DNA of 64,000 bases from Scylla paramamosain (GCF_035594125.1 NC_087155.1:7675192-7739191); one strand, 5' to 3'; shown: positions 20,119 to 34,497, numbered from the stretch's first letter. Program-made: numbers and translations. Notes: generated by a model not told the origin, from the letters alone.

Positions 20119-21031
20119 CAGTGGCACCTTGGTATACATCTTTAAATCCTTCTAGATCCTTGGACATATACCAAACAAATTTTTTCATAAGAAATAAAGG
20201 GTAAGTGATTAATCCATTCCCATGAAAAAAAAAATCTTATTGGCATACTATACAGTACATTGATGGGGTTGTATAAAATAATTTAAACATTGCTGGATAC
20301 TGAAATACATACAGTATTTGATGGCATATAAGATGCACCCCCATTTCAGCCAGGCATATTCAGGGGGAAAGAAAAAAAAATGTATTTAAGCATGTAATGT
20401 TTTTAGCAAGCTAGCTGTACAGCTGAACAAAAAGCAAGCTATCGCAGTGGTAAAAATATCCTACATGATTGCAGTAATAAAACAGATATAGTGGCCTAGT
20501 CATGGAGGTGAGGTGAACAATGAAGCCCAGCTGCGAAGATGTCAACAACACTTGGCACATCACTGAACAGGGCCGCATTTTCATTTTCATTGCTTCCTTA
20601 CATCATATTATGGTTGAAAAATATGATATAGCACCCTTGCCTATAATACAGTGGTGTAAATCTTTGGGTGTATGAATGAAGGAAATTTCAAGATTAAATC
20701 TACAGGAGGCTTCAGATTTGCATACAAAATGCAGGGTGATTTTTTGAGCCATTTTTATGAAAAAGGTGCTTCATATGCCATGAAATACAGTAAATACAAA
20801 AACAACTGGATAAAATAAATTAAGATTTAACCTTACTGTGAAAATTCACTGAGTTATAGCACAAGTTGTTCACTGAATGGTAGCAATAGGCATACTAACG
20901 CTCATGGACAGTCATGACTTTGTCTCAAGAGAGGTAAATAAGGTCACATACCAAGCAATTTTTTTGTGTCCAAACAGGACGTTTACCAAGCTGGACTTAT
21001 TCCAAAGCAGACATATACCAAGGTACCACTT
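20119..21031 (+). mobile_element. Non-autonomous TIR element, CAGTGGCACCT ends
   Basis: The left end TA-CAGTGGCACCTTGGTATA is mirrored by TATACCAAGGTACCACTT at the right end (about 21014-21031) followed by TA. Length is about 0.9 kb with no transposase frame. The TA target duplication suggests a Tc1/mariner-mobilised MITE. The terminal hexamer CAGTGG is shared with the repeats at 777 and 28174. Confidence 0.75.
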
Positions 21032-22214
21032 TATCACAGAAACCATTAATTTGCAATGAAAACTTTAATAAAGTAAGTTTTTCAATATCCATAAAGTTAA
21101 TCAAAAACAATATTTGTAAATGTGTAGAGCATTATGGTCCTCTCCTAAAGTAATATTTTTTTTATTTTTTATTTATTTATTTATTTTTTTTCACTGAAAG
21201 GGTCAACAGTAAATTTTGTTAAATTAATCAATCTCAGCCTAACCTAACTTAGCCCTCTGGTAAGAATGCTAATGTTATTTGAATATTATCCATTTTTAGT
21301 TTTGTTTTGCTTCATTTCCTAGCTTTTTTTGTGACTGGTGCTTTTGTTTCCTAGCTTTTTTGTCTGACAGTTTTGTTTCCCATCTTTAATGATTATTCCC
21401 AAAATTTTAATCTTTTTGTGACTGATGATTTTGTTTTCCATCATTGTGACTTTTCCCGATCATGTTGTGACTGACAGATTATCTTCTATCTTCTTATGAC
21501 TTTCGATCCTTGTTGTGAATGATAGTTTTGGTAATTATCTCGAGTCCTTTCCTGGCCTTATTACTGGTCTATTCTCTTCCATTTTTTTGCATACACCTTT
21601 AGATACACTTAGAAGGTAAATATAAAGTGAGGGAGAAGTACCCCCTTCCCTCCAACCCAACAAACTTGAGAACACATGGGAATGCAGGATGTTTTGGTTT
21701 GGGAGAAAGCAACAAATAATTCACTGATTTATGGTTAAAAAGTCAGTATTAGACAAGCAGGAGTTTTTTTTAATTATTATTTCTATACTGTACTGATAAG
21801 CTATTGTTAGTGTTAGCCTTTAATGATGTTCACAAGTGATTTGGTCAGGAATACAAAACTTAGGCAGGTGGTATCAACAGTGAGTGTTTATCAGTTGGGT
21901 GTGTAAATAGTAGCTTCATATGATTTTTTAATGATTATTTCTAAATTGTGTTTGATTTTATTCATTAACATTCTGATGTTTTGTGAACTCATATATATTG
22001 TTACCTTCAGTTATGCATAAAAGATTTTTGAGTGTTTTAGGTAATCTGGAAATCTTTCTAATTTGGGGGGCCTGTCACAGCCAGGCCATTACTTTCATTA
22101 TAACTAATGTAAATTGTGTATATTGTTGGCTATCAGTGGAACCAGACCCTCCATGTTAGTGGCAACCTGACTATATCATTATATTATCATCATTATTATC
22201 ACTAATTATTTATT

Positions 22215-22257
<43 letters not shown>

Positions 22258-23062
22258 TTATTTATTTACTTTTTTACCATGAAGGCACTTCTACAATTTG
22301 GGCAGTGCAGAACAGGAGGAGGAACCCTGAGCCTGACAAACATCTTTTCAGCCAACTGGTTATCCTTTAAACAGGATTTAGTGATGTCATAAGGCTGCTC
22401 TTTGCAGAATTCACATTCTGTGGTGTTTAGGGTGAAGGTTATTTTAAATTGACTTCCTGTTGCCATGGACTGTAATTTCATCTCTCACAAGAGTTTTACA
22501 AATTGTGAGAATGCATTCTAATTGACTTCTGTACCTCTCATCACATCCTTCTCTCAGGAGTGCTTTGTGTAGGTCAACTGGCCTTTTGCAGTGTCTTCAT
22601 TCTGTTATGTTCTTAAGAGGTCAGAATCTTCGGTCTGTATTTTCAAATATGTTGATGTCTGTCTTAACCACTTTCAACATCATTTAATGAAAGTTTTTGA
22701 AAAATTCCAATTTTTGGGGGTGGGTTTTTGTGACAATTTAGTAAGGATTCTACACCATCCATGTCGGAAAACATAATGAAAATTTCATTAATGATCTCTT
22801 TTGGGTTTAGAAATAATCCTGATGAGAGCCCAGAGTAGCTTATCAGTGTTATAGTCATGCACTATGTTTCAGGATTGTGTCTTCCAACCAACATCCTTTA
22901 TGAGCCTGTTGACTATTCAGCAAGGTGGGAGAACATCAGACATCTTGCTGTGTTGTGTTTAGTGTGGCTTGATCCTCTATGTGGAAGGTTATTGTTGTAG
23001 TATTGTATTGTTTAAGCCTAGACTTTGTTTGGATCAAAAATGAATTGAAAACTGGTATTATT
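21032..23062. other. DCTN3 intron 1 sequence with low-complexity blocks
   Basis: Contains a degenerate T-rich minisatellite of about 50-bp period at 21300-21540 ('gactg' and 'ttttgttt' recur) and a (TTTA)n block at 22200-22270. A 71-codon minus frame (22481-22266) has two CxxC pairs (CEFCKE and CPNCRS) but no family I recognise and no splice context, so it is not called as a gene. Confidence 0.5.
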
Positions 23063-23270
23063 TATTAAGGATGACAGCAGACCCGTCACATTGACATCAA
23101 CATTTATTGAATCTGGTCAGACTTGTTAGGACACAATTTTATCAAATAGCAAGACTTCATTGTGTGCAGAATATTACTCAGGTGCTATTTCCTGTTATGT
23201 CAAACTTAACACATGATACAAATAATGTGATATAGATTACTCTTTGCTTGCACTTAACACAGTGAACTGA
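23063..23270 (-). repeat. 3' LTR of the gag-only BEL/Pao derivative
   Basis: Pairs with 25829-26049. Aligned blocks include 'ggatgacagcagaccc', 'gcagaatattact' and 'aataatgtgatatagattac'. The exact LTR edges are uncertain by some bases because of divergence. Confidence 0.72.
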
Positions 23271-23286
23271 TACCCCTGATAGGAGC

Positions 23287-24810
23287 TTGGGCAGGACTAA
23301 CACTCGTCCCTCTGTCGTTTGCTACTTTGCAGCTTGCTTTGCCAGCTACAGAATCTCTTCATTCTTCATGGGCCACTTTCCATACTTGCCACTGCCTCTT
23401 CTGAAGATGCCCTGCCCTACACTTGTGAAGTGTAGGAGGTGCGAGTGGCCATGGGTGCAGCCTTTGACCCCACATGGCTTGTGTTGCCAACACTCTGGCA
23501 TTCTCTGACCTTGTCTGAGACATTCATAACACTGTCTTTCTTTCCTGATATAGGTTGATCTTGTTCTCACAGACAGAGTTCCACTCATTGTCTCAACTTT
23601 GCAACATGGCTAACATTCACACACTACTCAGCATTTCCTGAAGGAACCTCTGCAACCATTCAATTCTGGGGGATAATCTGTTATGACTTGTTATGTATTC
23701 AAAGACTCTTATCTCATAGCATTCTCTCAGTTTTCCTTTGAATATTCTAGCAATGGTAGGCAATGCATCATCAGTATCCACTTCCTTCAAGTACCCTAGA
23801 TCTTGTAGGATGGTTACACAGTTCATGAGGTCATAAACCAGGTTGTTGAGATCTTGAATCTTGGTTAGATTCATGCTTGGGCTGCAACAAACCTTCCGAA
23901 CAAGTTCTTAGACATACATTAGTTTGTTCCCATGTATTTCATCTAGGAGATTGAAGGCCAGCTTATATCCTGTTTTTGAGTTTTTTACCTGCAGTTTTCC
24001 TTGTAGTGTAGGCTTGACAGATCCAATATATACTAAAAGGAACATTTTGAGCTTCATCTTATCCGACAATTCTATGGTATCCACATAATCTTGAAGGTTT
24101 GCTTGAATTGCTGATAGTCGCCACAACTATCTCCCCTAAATGTGGGGCTTGGCATGCATGCCAGTCTCATGGTGACCATAATTTCTTTCATATTGATATC
24201 CATTTTTGCCAAATCCCCTGATGTGTCTTCACTACTGCCAGCTCCTCCCTCATTTTCCTTTTCTCCCTTACATGGGTCAGTCAGCAATGGGCCACCTTCT
24301 TGTTCAGTGTTGCACCTTGGCACTGGCTGCAATAAAGGAAGAACTTCGGAGAGTCTATCTCCTCTTAGTGCTTGTCGTCACTTTAGTGTCTTTTGCTCAT
24401 CTTGTGCATTTGTTGCTCTCATAGGAGTGTAATCTAGTTCAGTTCAATGTGCTGCTGAGTGTTCTTTTACCACTTTTTCTGGGTTGGTACTCTTCCCCTG
24501 GTAGAGCTCCTCCCCCTTGTTCTGCATCAGGGTTTATTCTGATTTGCACCAAAGGAGAATTCTCTGGCAGGAGGCAACTCACTGAATCCCTTGAATCATT
24601 CCATGAACACTTGTGCTTGCCTGACCATCTCCTTCGTTTGCACATATGTGTGTTGAAACTGTTCTTTAGTGGCACTTGGTCTGCTACTTGCTTTCCATCG
24701 TTTAAGTGAAAGCTGTCTTGGCTGGAGGGGATGTCTCTTCTGGTTTTTCACGTTTCATGAACAGCGATCGGAAAATCTTGTGGACTCTCAGTTGAAGCTT
24801 CATCAAGTGG
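23287..24810 (-). pseudogene. Pao-type gag (DUF1759-like) with zinc knuckle, broken
   Basis: Minus-strand fragments in order. A charged N-terminal region lies at 24810-24439. A capsid-like start PTFRGDSCGDYQQFKQTF (near 24100) resembles the P-x-FxGDxxxWxxFxxxF signature of Pao gag. LQGKLQVKNSKTGYKLAFNLL follows, then LTKIQDLNNLVYDLMNCV (23874-23617), then zinc-knuckle remnants CYECLRQGQRMPEC and a second Cys/His set before 23346. Several frameshifts and stops break the frame. Confidence 0.75.
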
Positions 24811-25828
24811 CATTTTCTTATCCAATGCAGCTTTTGTAATCAGGTAAAGTTGGCTGGTGCTTGAATCTGCAGGTGTCGCTCTGAGACCGCTTTCTAAAGG
24901 TGTGCAGATGACCTTTCTGAAGCTATGTAGAAGACATAATGATGCCGTTCTTAAGATGAAGCTGTTCTGAAGTCTTTCTGAAGCCTTTTCTCTTCCACAT
25001 CACTGCTGGTGAAGCCGTCCTGAAATTTAAATGATAGGATTCTTGACCAGATCAGCTAACTGGCAATTCAATGTGACCAATGCCTGAACTAGATAAAGGC
25101 ACGTGGTGGGAGAGGGACTATGCTAATGAGAGAAGAAGAAAAAAAAACATTGTGTTAAGGTGCAAGCCCTGGAGAAAAAAAAGTCATCCTCACCACTGCC
25201 AATGCATCATCACATGCAGACATGACTGGCAATATTCTGTAACTCCACAGCAGTCACAGAAAATAATTGTTCAGGGCATATATCCCAAGTCATCACTCTG
25301 TATCGTTGTGTGTAAGTCAGCCCCATTTCTTTGCAAATATCCCTTAAATCTATTATCACATGATAATATAAATGCTTAGCCTTGGCTTAGGTACTGTTAA
25401 TTTCCTTTCTAACGTTTCCAGCATAAATTCCTCATCTCAATAATTATTACCACACTAGGCACACATAAGTTTTGACAAGATAGGTAGAGCACTGTTTAGG
25501 CACCATCCATTAAATGGTTAAACAAATGTACACATCATGCACTCACTTTCCAAAACTCTCAGTGTGGGTGAGCATTATTGTCTAGCTCAAACCCATGTCT
25601 TCCTCTGACAGTCTCACAAGGCTTCGCCCACTACACACACACTCGCTCTTCAAGCCTTGTGAGGGGCAGATGCCCGCTTCTCTTGCTGGCCACCTAGGGC
25701 TGCCTGCTGGGTGCTCACTCACTCTCTGTCCACTGCCCATTGCATACAGACACACACACATGGTGGTTCTCACTTCCACTATTCTTGAAGGTGCCCTGGG
25801 TGAATATCGGTGAAGACCACACTTTTGA

Positions 25829-26049
25829 CTATTAAGGATGACAGCAGACCCTTCACATTGATACAAGCATTTATTGAACCTGGTCAAACCTGTGAGGACA
25901 CATAATTATATCAAATGACAAAAACTTCATTCTGTTTGCAGAATATTACTGTGTAAAGAGATGTTATATACTATTATGTCTAACTTAACATATCATACAA
26001 ATAATGTGATATAGATTACTACTTGCTTGCACTCAACACTGTGAACTGA
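25829..26049 (-). repeat. 5' LTR of the gag-only BEL/Pao derivative
   Basis: Direct repeat of 23063-23270, with visible small insertions and substitutions. In element orientation the leader begins at 25828 and reads toward lower coordinates. Confidence 0.72.
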
Positions 26050-26383
26050 ATGTCCAGCATGATAAGGAATGTGCCACACACACTAGGCCAGTGCTAAACA
26101 ATGCTAAATACAATACTAGGTAGTTTGACATATCCATTGATCATGAATACATTATATTTATTTCTCTTATATGTAAAGTATGATAGGATTACAATGAACT
26201 TATGTGTTGGGGTCTAATGTACAGCAAGCAACTTGTTAAATCTCCTTGCCCTATCGCTGCCCTGTATACTGTGATGTGGCTATGTGAGGGAGGGAAGTGT
26301 AGGTGTTGCAGGACCTTGAAAAGGGTTCATGTTGAGACAGCATGGGAAACAAGGATACCATAAAGAGGCACCCCATACATGTT

Positions 26384-27320
<937 letters not shown>

Positions 27321-27405
27321 GTTGTGTCAACGATGGCCTCTCTGGGCAGTCGTCTGGGGAGCGCTTTGGGCACCAGGGATCGCATGATGATGGTGATGAA
27401 GAGAC
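27321..27405 (+). CDS. DCTN3: Dynactin subunit 3 (p24), exon 2 of 5
   Basis: Acceptor ccccttag at 27313-27320, donor GAGAC|gtgagt. The exon continues phase 0 from exon 1 and encodes 28 residues (VVSTMASLGSRLGSALGTRD then RMMMVMKR) plus the first base of a split Leu codon. It corresponds to the DCTN3 segment between the first helix and the LDPEY block, where human DCTN3 has a similar-length stretch ending in a basic helix. The strong donor and phase agreement with both neighbours support it. Confidence 0.86.
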
Positions 27406-28173
27406 GTGAGTGTTACTCTTGCTATCATGTGGTGAGTCTAACTTAATAGTGGCTCAGTGAGGGAATAGTTCATATTCTTCTAGATAATTTTCTTTTTATG
27501 TGAGAAAGTAATTGGATTTGACCTTGCATGTCTTTTCAGTTTCTTCTTACCACAGTTGAGCAAATTTTGACATCATTATTCTGTACATGGTAGTATTCTA
27601 AGCAAAGAATTGATAAACAATCATTTGTGGAAGATCCCAAACATGTCTACTTACTTATTTTGACAGCTATGTATTTCATGTCATTATTCCATACTGAATT
27701 TTATTTCATTCTTCATACACCAGATTCATTTATCACACACCACAGGTATACCTTAGATGTCTCATTTCATCTGTTTTAATTCCAGATCTCACTTGCACAT
27801 ACAAGTATTCATGTAATTCATTGCAGACCTGTATGCCTAAGGAACACAACTACTTCTTTCCCTTGCACCTTTCTACATCTCGTATACTGTTTCCATATAG
27901 TTGAACCAAGATGCTTAAATTCAAATAACTTCTCCATTCAGTTGTATTTCACATTACTTTTAACATTACATAATTCTTATTTACTGTATATGAACTTGTA
28001 AAAATCAACTATTTCATTCAAACATCACCACCTTACAATTACCTTGAACTTTGATGTTGTGCACACTACCAAATGCATTAATAAGCTTAAGCAGCTCATT
28101 CTTGTTTTTAGTAAGTAAGACTTATTTGCAAACAACTGTTTAACAATTTAGCATCATTTGCATTAAATATATA

Positions 28174-28646
28174 CAGTGGAACCTCAGTTCTCAAACTTAA
28201 TTCGTTCCTGAATGCCATTTGAAATCCGAAATGTTAAAAAAACGGAACTATTTTCTCCATAGGAATCAATGGAAAATGGATTAATCCATGCCCAGACCCT
28301 GTCTACCCTGTCACAGCGGCTTGTGACAGACACTCCAATAGCCAAGATGGCTGCTTCACAACATCTCCAGCTCACAAATTATTCATTAAGAAAGGATGTA
28401 TTGAATGAACATAGTGACACAGAACTTATCAGAAGATAATGTTTAGGCTGAAATAGTGAGGGAAGCCTTATAGAGGGACACAGAGAGGAGTAACCCAATT
28501 ACTGCCAAAATTAAGGTGATCATAACACTTACATATCTTGTTGCTGAGAAAAGCTACTGGAAAAATGCAGTTGTGCAGTAGTGATGGCATTGGGGGTCAT
28601 CGAGAGCCACAGGTGACTTGACATTACTCCTGAGTGCCGAAAACAA
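28174..28646 (+). repeat. Dispersed CAGTGGAACCT-ended repeat, copy 2
   Basis: Begins TA-CAGTGGAACCTCAG and aligns with 777-1272 to within a few bases of the giant CA array. Non-coding. The right terminus is not mirrored; the array replaces or interrupts it. Confidence 0.72.
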
Positions 28647-28650
28647 TTTC

Positions 28651-30061
<1,411 letters not shown>

Positions 30062-30074
30062 TAGAGTAAGAGTG

Positions 30075-30447
30075 GTTTGATGTGTGTGTGTGTATTTATT
30101 TAGTTGTATTGTACAGGACACGAGCCAAAGCTCATTTTGTCCTGTCTCCATAGCCATATTTATCCAGTTCCTCTTTAAACATGTGTACACTGTTTGCCAC
30201 AACTACCTCTTCCTTCATATCATTCCAGATTTCAATAGTTCTATATGGTAAGCTGTATTTCTTGATGTCCCTCAAACATCCACTCTTCTTTATTTTCTTC
30301 CCATGCCCCCTTGTCTGTCTCTCTCCCTCCCTCTATGGTACCAAGTCATTTCTGTCTATTCTATATTATTTACTGATTTATACTTTGTTATCAGGTCTCC
30401 TCTTTCTCTTCTCCCTTGTAGTGTGTGTGTGTGTGTGTGTGTGTGTG
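30075..30447 (-). mobile_element. 5'-truncated LINE 3' end (C-terminal RT region), different family
   Basis: On the minus strand, after a (CA)n stretch, the translation contains a degenerate RRExxxLITKYKSV segment, then RGHGKKIKKSGCLRDIKKYS, RTIEIWNDMKEEVV and ANSVHMFKEELDKYGYGDR before a stop. This is the usual non-LTR RT C-terminal pattern (RGHxxKL, NxWNxLPxEVV, SVNxFKxxLDKYW). The 3' end reads CTAAATAAATA(CA)n. It lies antisense in DCTN3 intron 2 and is bounded on both sides by short TG/CA arrays. Confidence 0.75.
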
Positions 30448-30636
30448 AGACAGTTATCCAACTTAAAAAACTAAATTTTGGGATAATTCCAGGTAATCAA
30501 ACTACTTATATATAATAACATTTACAAAATATTAATATTGGCCTGGCAGGTAGCCACCTGTGTACACAGATTTGCATATGCAAGGATAAAGGATTTTCCT
30601 CTAAATCTGCATGTTAACAGTTACTTTCTTTCTCAG

Positions 30637-30807
30637 TTGATGAGTTGGAGCGATACCTGGATCCAGAGTACGGCGAGGGGCTGGAAGTGTGTGATAGTGT
30701 GAAGTTGGATCTGGTGCTTGGTCGTGAGGATCAACTGCGCTCCTTCCATAACCAACTGATTACCCTCAATTCCCTCAAACATGTCCTGGACTCACAACAT
30801 ATCAAAG
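30637..30807 (+). CDS. DCTN3: Dynactin subunit 3 (p24), exon 3 of 5
   Basis: Acceptor tttctttctcag at 30625-30636, donor AAAG|gtcaga. With the base from exon 2 it starts Leu, then DELERYLDPEYGEGLEV, through KLDLVLGREDQLRSF, to SLKHVLDSQHIK, ending with the first base of an Asp codon. This is the most diagnostic part of the protein: human DCTN3 has a YLDPEY block, a KLxxxLxxEExxL block and a VxMLDSAHIK block at the same spacing. It is 171 bp and leaves phase 1. Confidence 0.93.
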
Positions 30808-31147
30808 GTCAGAATGGCTATATATCTCGCTCAGTCTCCACACTGTAACTATTCTCTATTCTATTTACACAATAGATACATGGAAGTAATAAATACAAAA
30901 GATACATAAATAAAATACAGTGTGACTGGGCCACAAGCTCACCACTGGAGCACTATGTTGTTGTGTGTCCAACCTCACTAGGGGAACACATTGTCTGGCA
31001 TTGCTTGTGATGTGGCATACATAATTTCTTGCTGCTCATGTCACTGGGTGCAGTGTGGAGGAGGGGCATTGTATAGCACCTCCAAAAGCTACAGGAGCTT
31101 GGTCTGCCCCCCTGATGCACCACAAGGGCTTCCCTGACAGGCCTTTC
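30808..31147 (+). other. Start of DCTN3 intron 3
   Basis: Intronic sequence before the RNase H-bearing LINE. No separate feature seen; part may be the 3' UTR of that element. Confidence 0.5.
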
Positions 31148-33206
31148 GTGCTGCTAGCTGTCAACATGTAGCCTCAGGATACTTGTGCTTTGGTGGGTAG
31201 CAGTTGTGGCCACATTGATCACACTGCCTGCCACAGAAGTTCTCAAACAGCTCCTCCAGGGTGCTGTAGGGATGGAGATGGTGCTGCAGCTTGGCATCCC
31301 TCCTGTACAGATGTGAGTGGAGCAGTGGCTGGTAGGTGGTGGCTTCAGCATACCACACCACCTGCCTTGAGATCCTTTCCAGCTATCAGTGCAATTGTTT
31401 GACATTGCTGGCAGCAGCATGCCTGGCCAACCTCATTGGCAGCCTTATTCCTGCGTAATTCCATGTGGCTCGGCATCCAATTGAGCTGCACATGGCATCC
31501 TTGCACAGCGAGGCTCTGGATGTGCCCAAGAATGCTGGTGACAAAGTGCACATTGTTGGTGGGCAGCCCCAGCTGCTGCAGGACCTGTAGTGTAGATCCG
31601 GAGTCCGTGTGAGAAATCATTGCCCCCTCCTGACAGTGCAGATGTACGTACTTGAGCATCATCAACTTGTCTCTAGAGTCAACCACTGGCCAGGTGTCCT
31701 CTAGGCAAACACTTCCCAGCCGGTAACCACTGCTGCGCCCATGGTGCCTCTGTCAGGGTCTGTGGAGCCATTTGTGTAGCAGGCAGCACTGCCATGGCTG
31801 TTGGTCTGGGCCATTGTTCTCAGTACATGCTACTGCAGCTCCTCCTTCATGCACTATGCCTTGCTGGCCAGCAGCTCCACAGTGACAACTGTGGCTGCCA
31901 GGGGGTCAGCTCAGTGTAGCTCTCAGCTGGTCATTCAGGTCTTCTGCAGAGCAGCAGGTTGATGTCAGTAAAGGTGTCCCTGCATGAACTTCCCCCCCAG
32001 TGCAGTCAGGAGGATGTTAGTACTTGCCAGCTTAAATGCCTTCTTGAGGTCCAGAAACATGGGAATGACAAGGTGGATGTCCACCAGACTCAGGAGGGGG
32101 CCATGATACTGCTGCTGGTGGCCACACATCAGGTGAAGTTGCAGATGTGCAGGTGAGGCAGCCCCAGGCACCACAGCAGGTGAGTAAGGATCATCCTCTT
32201 GGCTCTGCAGCTCATTAGGGGGATGGGCTATAGCTTGGTGGGCTCCTTCAGCTTGGGGATGGTTGGGAGGGATAGGGATGGAATGCTGCCACGCCTCTCC
32301 ACTCACTGCTGCTGCTTCTCCTCGCCAGGCATACATTACAGCATCTCAGGACAGTGAGAGTGCCATACATCATGCTTTTGGCCAGTTTGGACACTTTGCC
32401 ATGGTGGCCTGGTTCACCTTGTGCTTGACAATACAGTCCTTGATGGGATGCATCTGGTGTAGAGAGTGCACCACCTCTGGTGGTAGTTATAACATTGGCA
32501 TTGGTAGCAGTGTAGGGGCTCCCTGTTTTAGGACCTCAGGACATACCCAAGGCCCTGATCCAGATCTCCACCAGTACTTAATGGGTCGGGGTCTCACCCT
32601 TTGTGGCACAGAGGTGCTCATTGGACACCACATGGGGGTGGGCCTTTACTGCCTCTGGGGGCATGTCCAAAGGGTATAATTGCACCATGCCCCTGGTTTG
32701 CCTCTCCACAGGGTCCAGCAGCACTAACCTCAGGCCCATGTGGACCTCCTCAGTGGCAATGGTATTCATTTGCTGTTCATCTGTTGGGCTATCTTAGTGT
32801 CTCTAGGGGTGTGGATGTACTTGCCCCTCAGGTTGGGCCTGATGGTCATCATCATGGGCCCTTCATGCTTGCACTCCAGGGCCAGGATGGCCTGGTACCC
32901 ATCAGCATATTCCTCTGTGCTTCCTGCCTTGAACCTGGTGAGTCATGTGGGGTGCAGTGCATGTGGCTTCCTGCCAACTTGCAACCCTCCTCCTAGAGGA
33001 TGGGGATTTTGGCGTCCTGAGTGAGGTTCATAGCCATGGGGAACGCATTGTTGTTGCCATAATCAATGTGGGTCATCCTTGTGTCATCCTTCTTGGAGGA
33101 GGAAGCTTGTGGTGGCAAGAGCAATTCGTCGAGGGGTCGCTTGGGGAGAGACATTTCACTCATTAAGCAAGTCACAACTACACAAGGAGGGCACTGTTCC
33201 ATCAAT
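31148..33206 (-). mobile_element. Degenerate LINE with RT and RNase H (I/jockey-like)
   Basis: GC-richer than its surroundings. On the minus strand an N-terminal piece (33205-32578), with blocks such as LVLLDPVERQTRGMVQLYPL, looks like the ORF1/gag region of a non-LTR element. An RT remnant follows (32336-31965; IPIPPNHPQ and MFLDLKKAFKLAS, the latter being RT motif A). Next is an RNase H region (31686-31345; ISHTDSGSTLQVLQQLGL and WMPSHMELRRNKAANE, matching the TDS and PSHxGxxGNExAD signatures). The last piece is C-terminal and Cys/His-containing (31361-31161). The RT palm is missing between A and RNase H, so the copy is internally deleted as well as frameshifted. It lies antisense in DCTN3 intron 3. 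Confidence 0.8.
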
Positions 33207-33623
33207 TTTCTGAAGGTATATCACAATTCAGGTTAGAGTGAACAAGGGTGACATGAGAGGGATGACTTGAACTGACTTGTCATGGGGGTGCACAAACCAA
33301 GTGCATCTTCCACAGCCATCATAACGAGACCCCACTATAACTAGGGTGAAGAGTAAGTATCATGAAAATTAAATCAAGCCACAGCTGCTAAGTATTAGGT
33401 TAATTAAAAAAATAAATAAATAAAAATCTAACAAGGTCAACAGTCCTATGGTCTGGTGAATAGTCATGTCTAAGTATGTTTGTAGGAAACAAAGAAAATT
33501 TATAATACATATATACACATAGCCACTGCAACATTACATTTATAAATCAAAACACCCATACATAACTAACCAAAACAAGTACTTTCTTACTGTAATTATG
33601 ACAAGTTGCTGTATTTCTCACAG
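33207..33623 (+). other. End of DCTN3 intron 3
   Basis: AT-rich intronic sequence with a short (AAAT)n block near 33410, ending in the acceptor gtatttctcacag. No other feature seen. Confidence 0.6.
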
Positions 33624-33742
33624 ATTGTGCTAACTTGGATGAGGAATTGACAACTGTGCATGGTCATCAGAGAGATACGGAGGAAAAGGCTACTGAGCAG
33701 AGCACACAAATCAAGAACTTGCTGAACCAATATAATGACATT
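33624..33742 (+). CDS. DCTN3: Dynactin subunit 3 (p24), exon 4 of 5
   Basis: Acceptor tttctcacag, donor GACATT|gtatcc. It encodes DCANLDEELTTVHGHQRDTE then EKATEQSTQIKNLLNQYNDI, a helical stretch matching the DCTN3 coiled-coil region that in human ends LLEEYN. The donor is weak; a GT at 33758 (tatcaa|gtgtgc) would add five codons in frame and cannot be excluded. The first donor aligns better with the family length. Confidence 0.88.
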
Positions 33743-34026
33743 GTATCCTTTTATCAAGTGTGCTTGTGTCGGTATGAGAGGCTGTGCATGGCAACTTTGG
33801 TTCATAAACAATCATGTGATTATAACCTCATTAACTTAAGGTTAGATATTCAGTAGTTCAACATAACTTATATACGGCAAGATATCCATTAATTTGGTTG
33901 GATGTGCATGGTTTGGATGAAATGTGCACGATTCATAAAAACAACTCCATTGAGCACCTGTGGATTGGGCACTGAATTTAGCTGTGGCTGAACCAAACAC
34001 CTGTGGGTTAACCTGCTGTTGTCTAA

Positions 34027-34494
34027 AGGTGTGTCCACACTATCGAGCATGCTCGACGGGCAAACAGTGATACCAGATCCCGTTCCAATACAATACCAAG
34101 GAGGGTGTGGCAGGCACGAAGGTGTCGTCAGAAGCGTTTTTTCTTTTTTATATACAATCCAAGAATTATCCCACACAAGGCTATTTTCTTCCTCTCGACT
34201 GTGTTCGGCATGGTGAGACAAGTGCCGCACCCGACTCCTTAGCAGGGTCAGAGTGAAACTGAACCATGAACCAGTATTTGACACCACTCATCAGTTTACA
34301 CCTTTGCCCGCCAGTCTTTTCCCGGTGAAGGAGTAGATATTGTGGGCTCAGCTACATCTGGTAGTACTGTTTGTTGCCAGATCCCTACCTGTGGTTTTCC
34401 CGCTTCTGACGTCATCAACCCTCATTCTCATTACTCATTGTGATCTGGTATCACTGTTTGCCCGTCGGGCATGCTCGATAGTTTGGACACACCT
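34027..34494. mobile_element. TIR element (MITE) with TAA target duplication, PIF/Harbinger-like
   Basis: Perfect-looking termini AGGTGTGTCCA...TGGACACACCT begin inverted repeats of about 54 bp (34027-34080 against 34441-34494) with only a few mismatches. TAA is duplicated at both sides (34024-34026 and 34495-34497). A 3-bp TWA duplication is the mark of PIF/Harbinger elements, and no transposase is encoded in the 468 bp. It lies in DCTN3 intron 4. Confidence 0.82.
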
Positions 34495-34497
34495 TAA

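Larger units (their letters stand above)
23063..26049 (-). mobile_element. BEL/Pao-type LTR retrotransposon derivative, gag only
   Basis: Two diverged direct repeats of about 0.2 kb bound the element: 23063-23270 and 25829-26049. They share TATTAAGGATGACAGCAG at one edge and GTGAACTGA at the other. Between them, on the minus strand, is a leader (25828 to about 24810) and then a broken Pao-type gag that runs up to the 3' LTR. No protease, RT, RNase H or integrase is present. LTR divergence, with many substitutions and small indels visible, indicates an old copy. It lies in DCTN3 intron 1 in antisense orientation. Confidence 0.75.

Noticed and set aside
22266..22481. Short minus-strand frame with two CxxC pairs
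   Set aside because: The Cys pairs hint at a zinc site, but the frame is short, has no known family and no convincing exon boundaries.
24142..24709. Plus-strand frames over the gag-only element
   Set aside because: They are antisense shadows of the broken minus-strand gag.
32263..33166. Plus-strand frames in the GC-rich intron 3 island
   Set aside because: They are antisense shadows of the minus-strand LINE with RT and RNase H.
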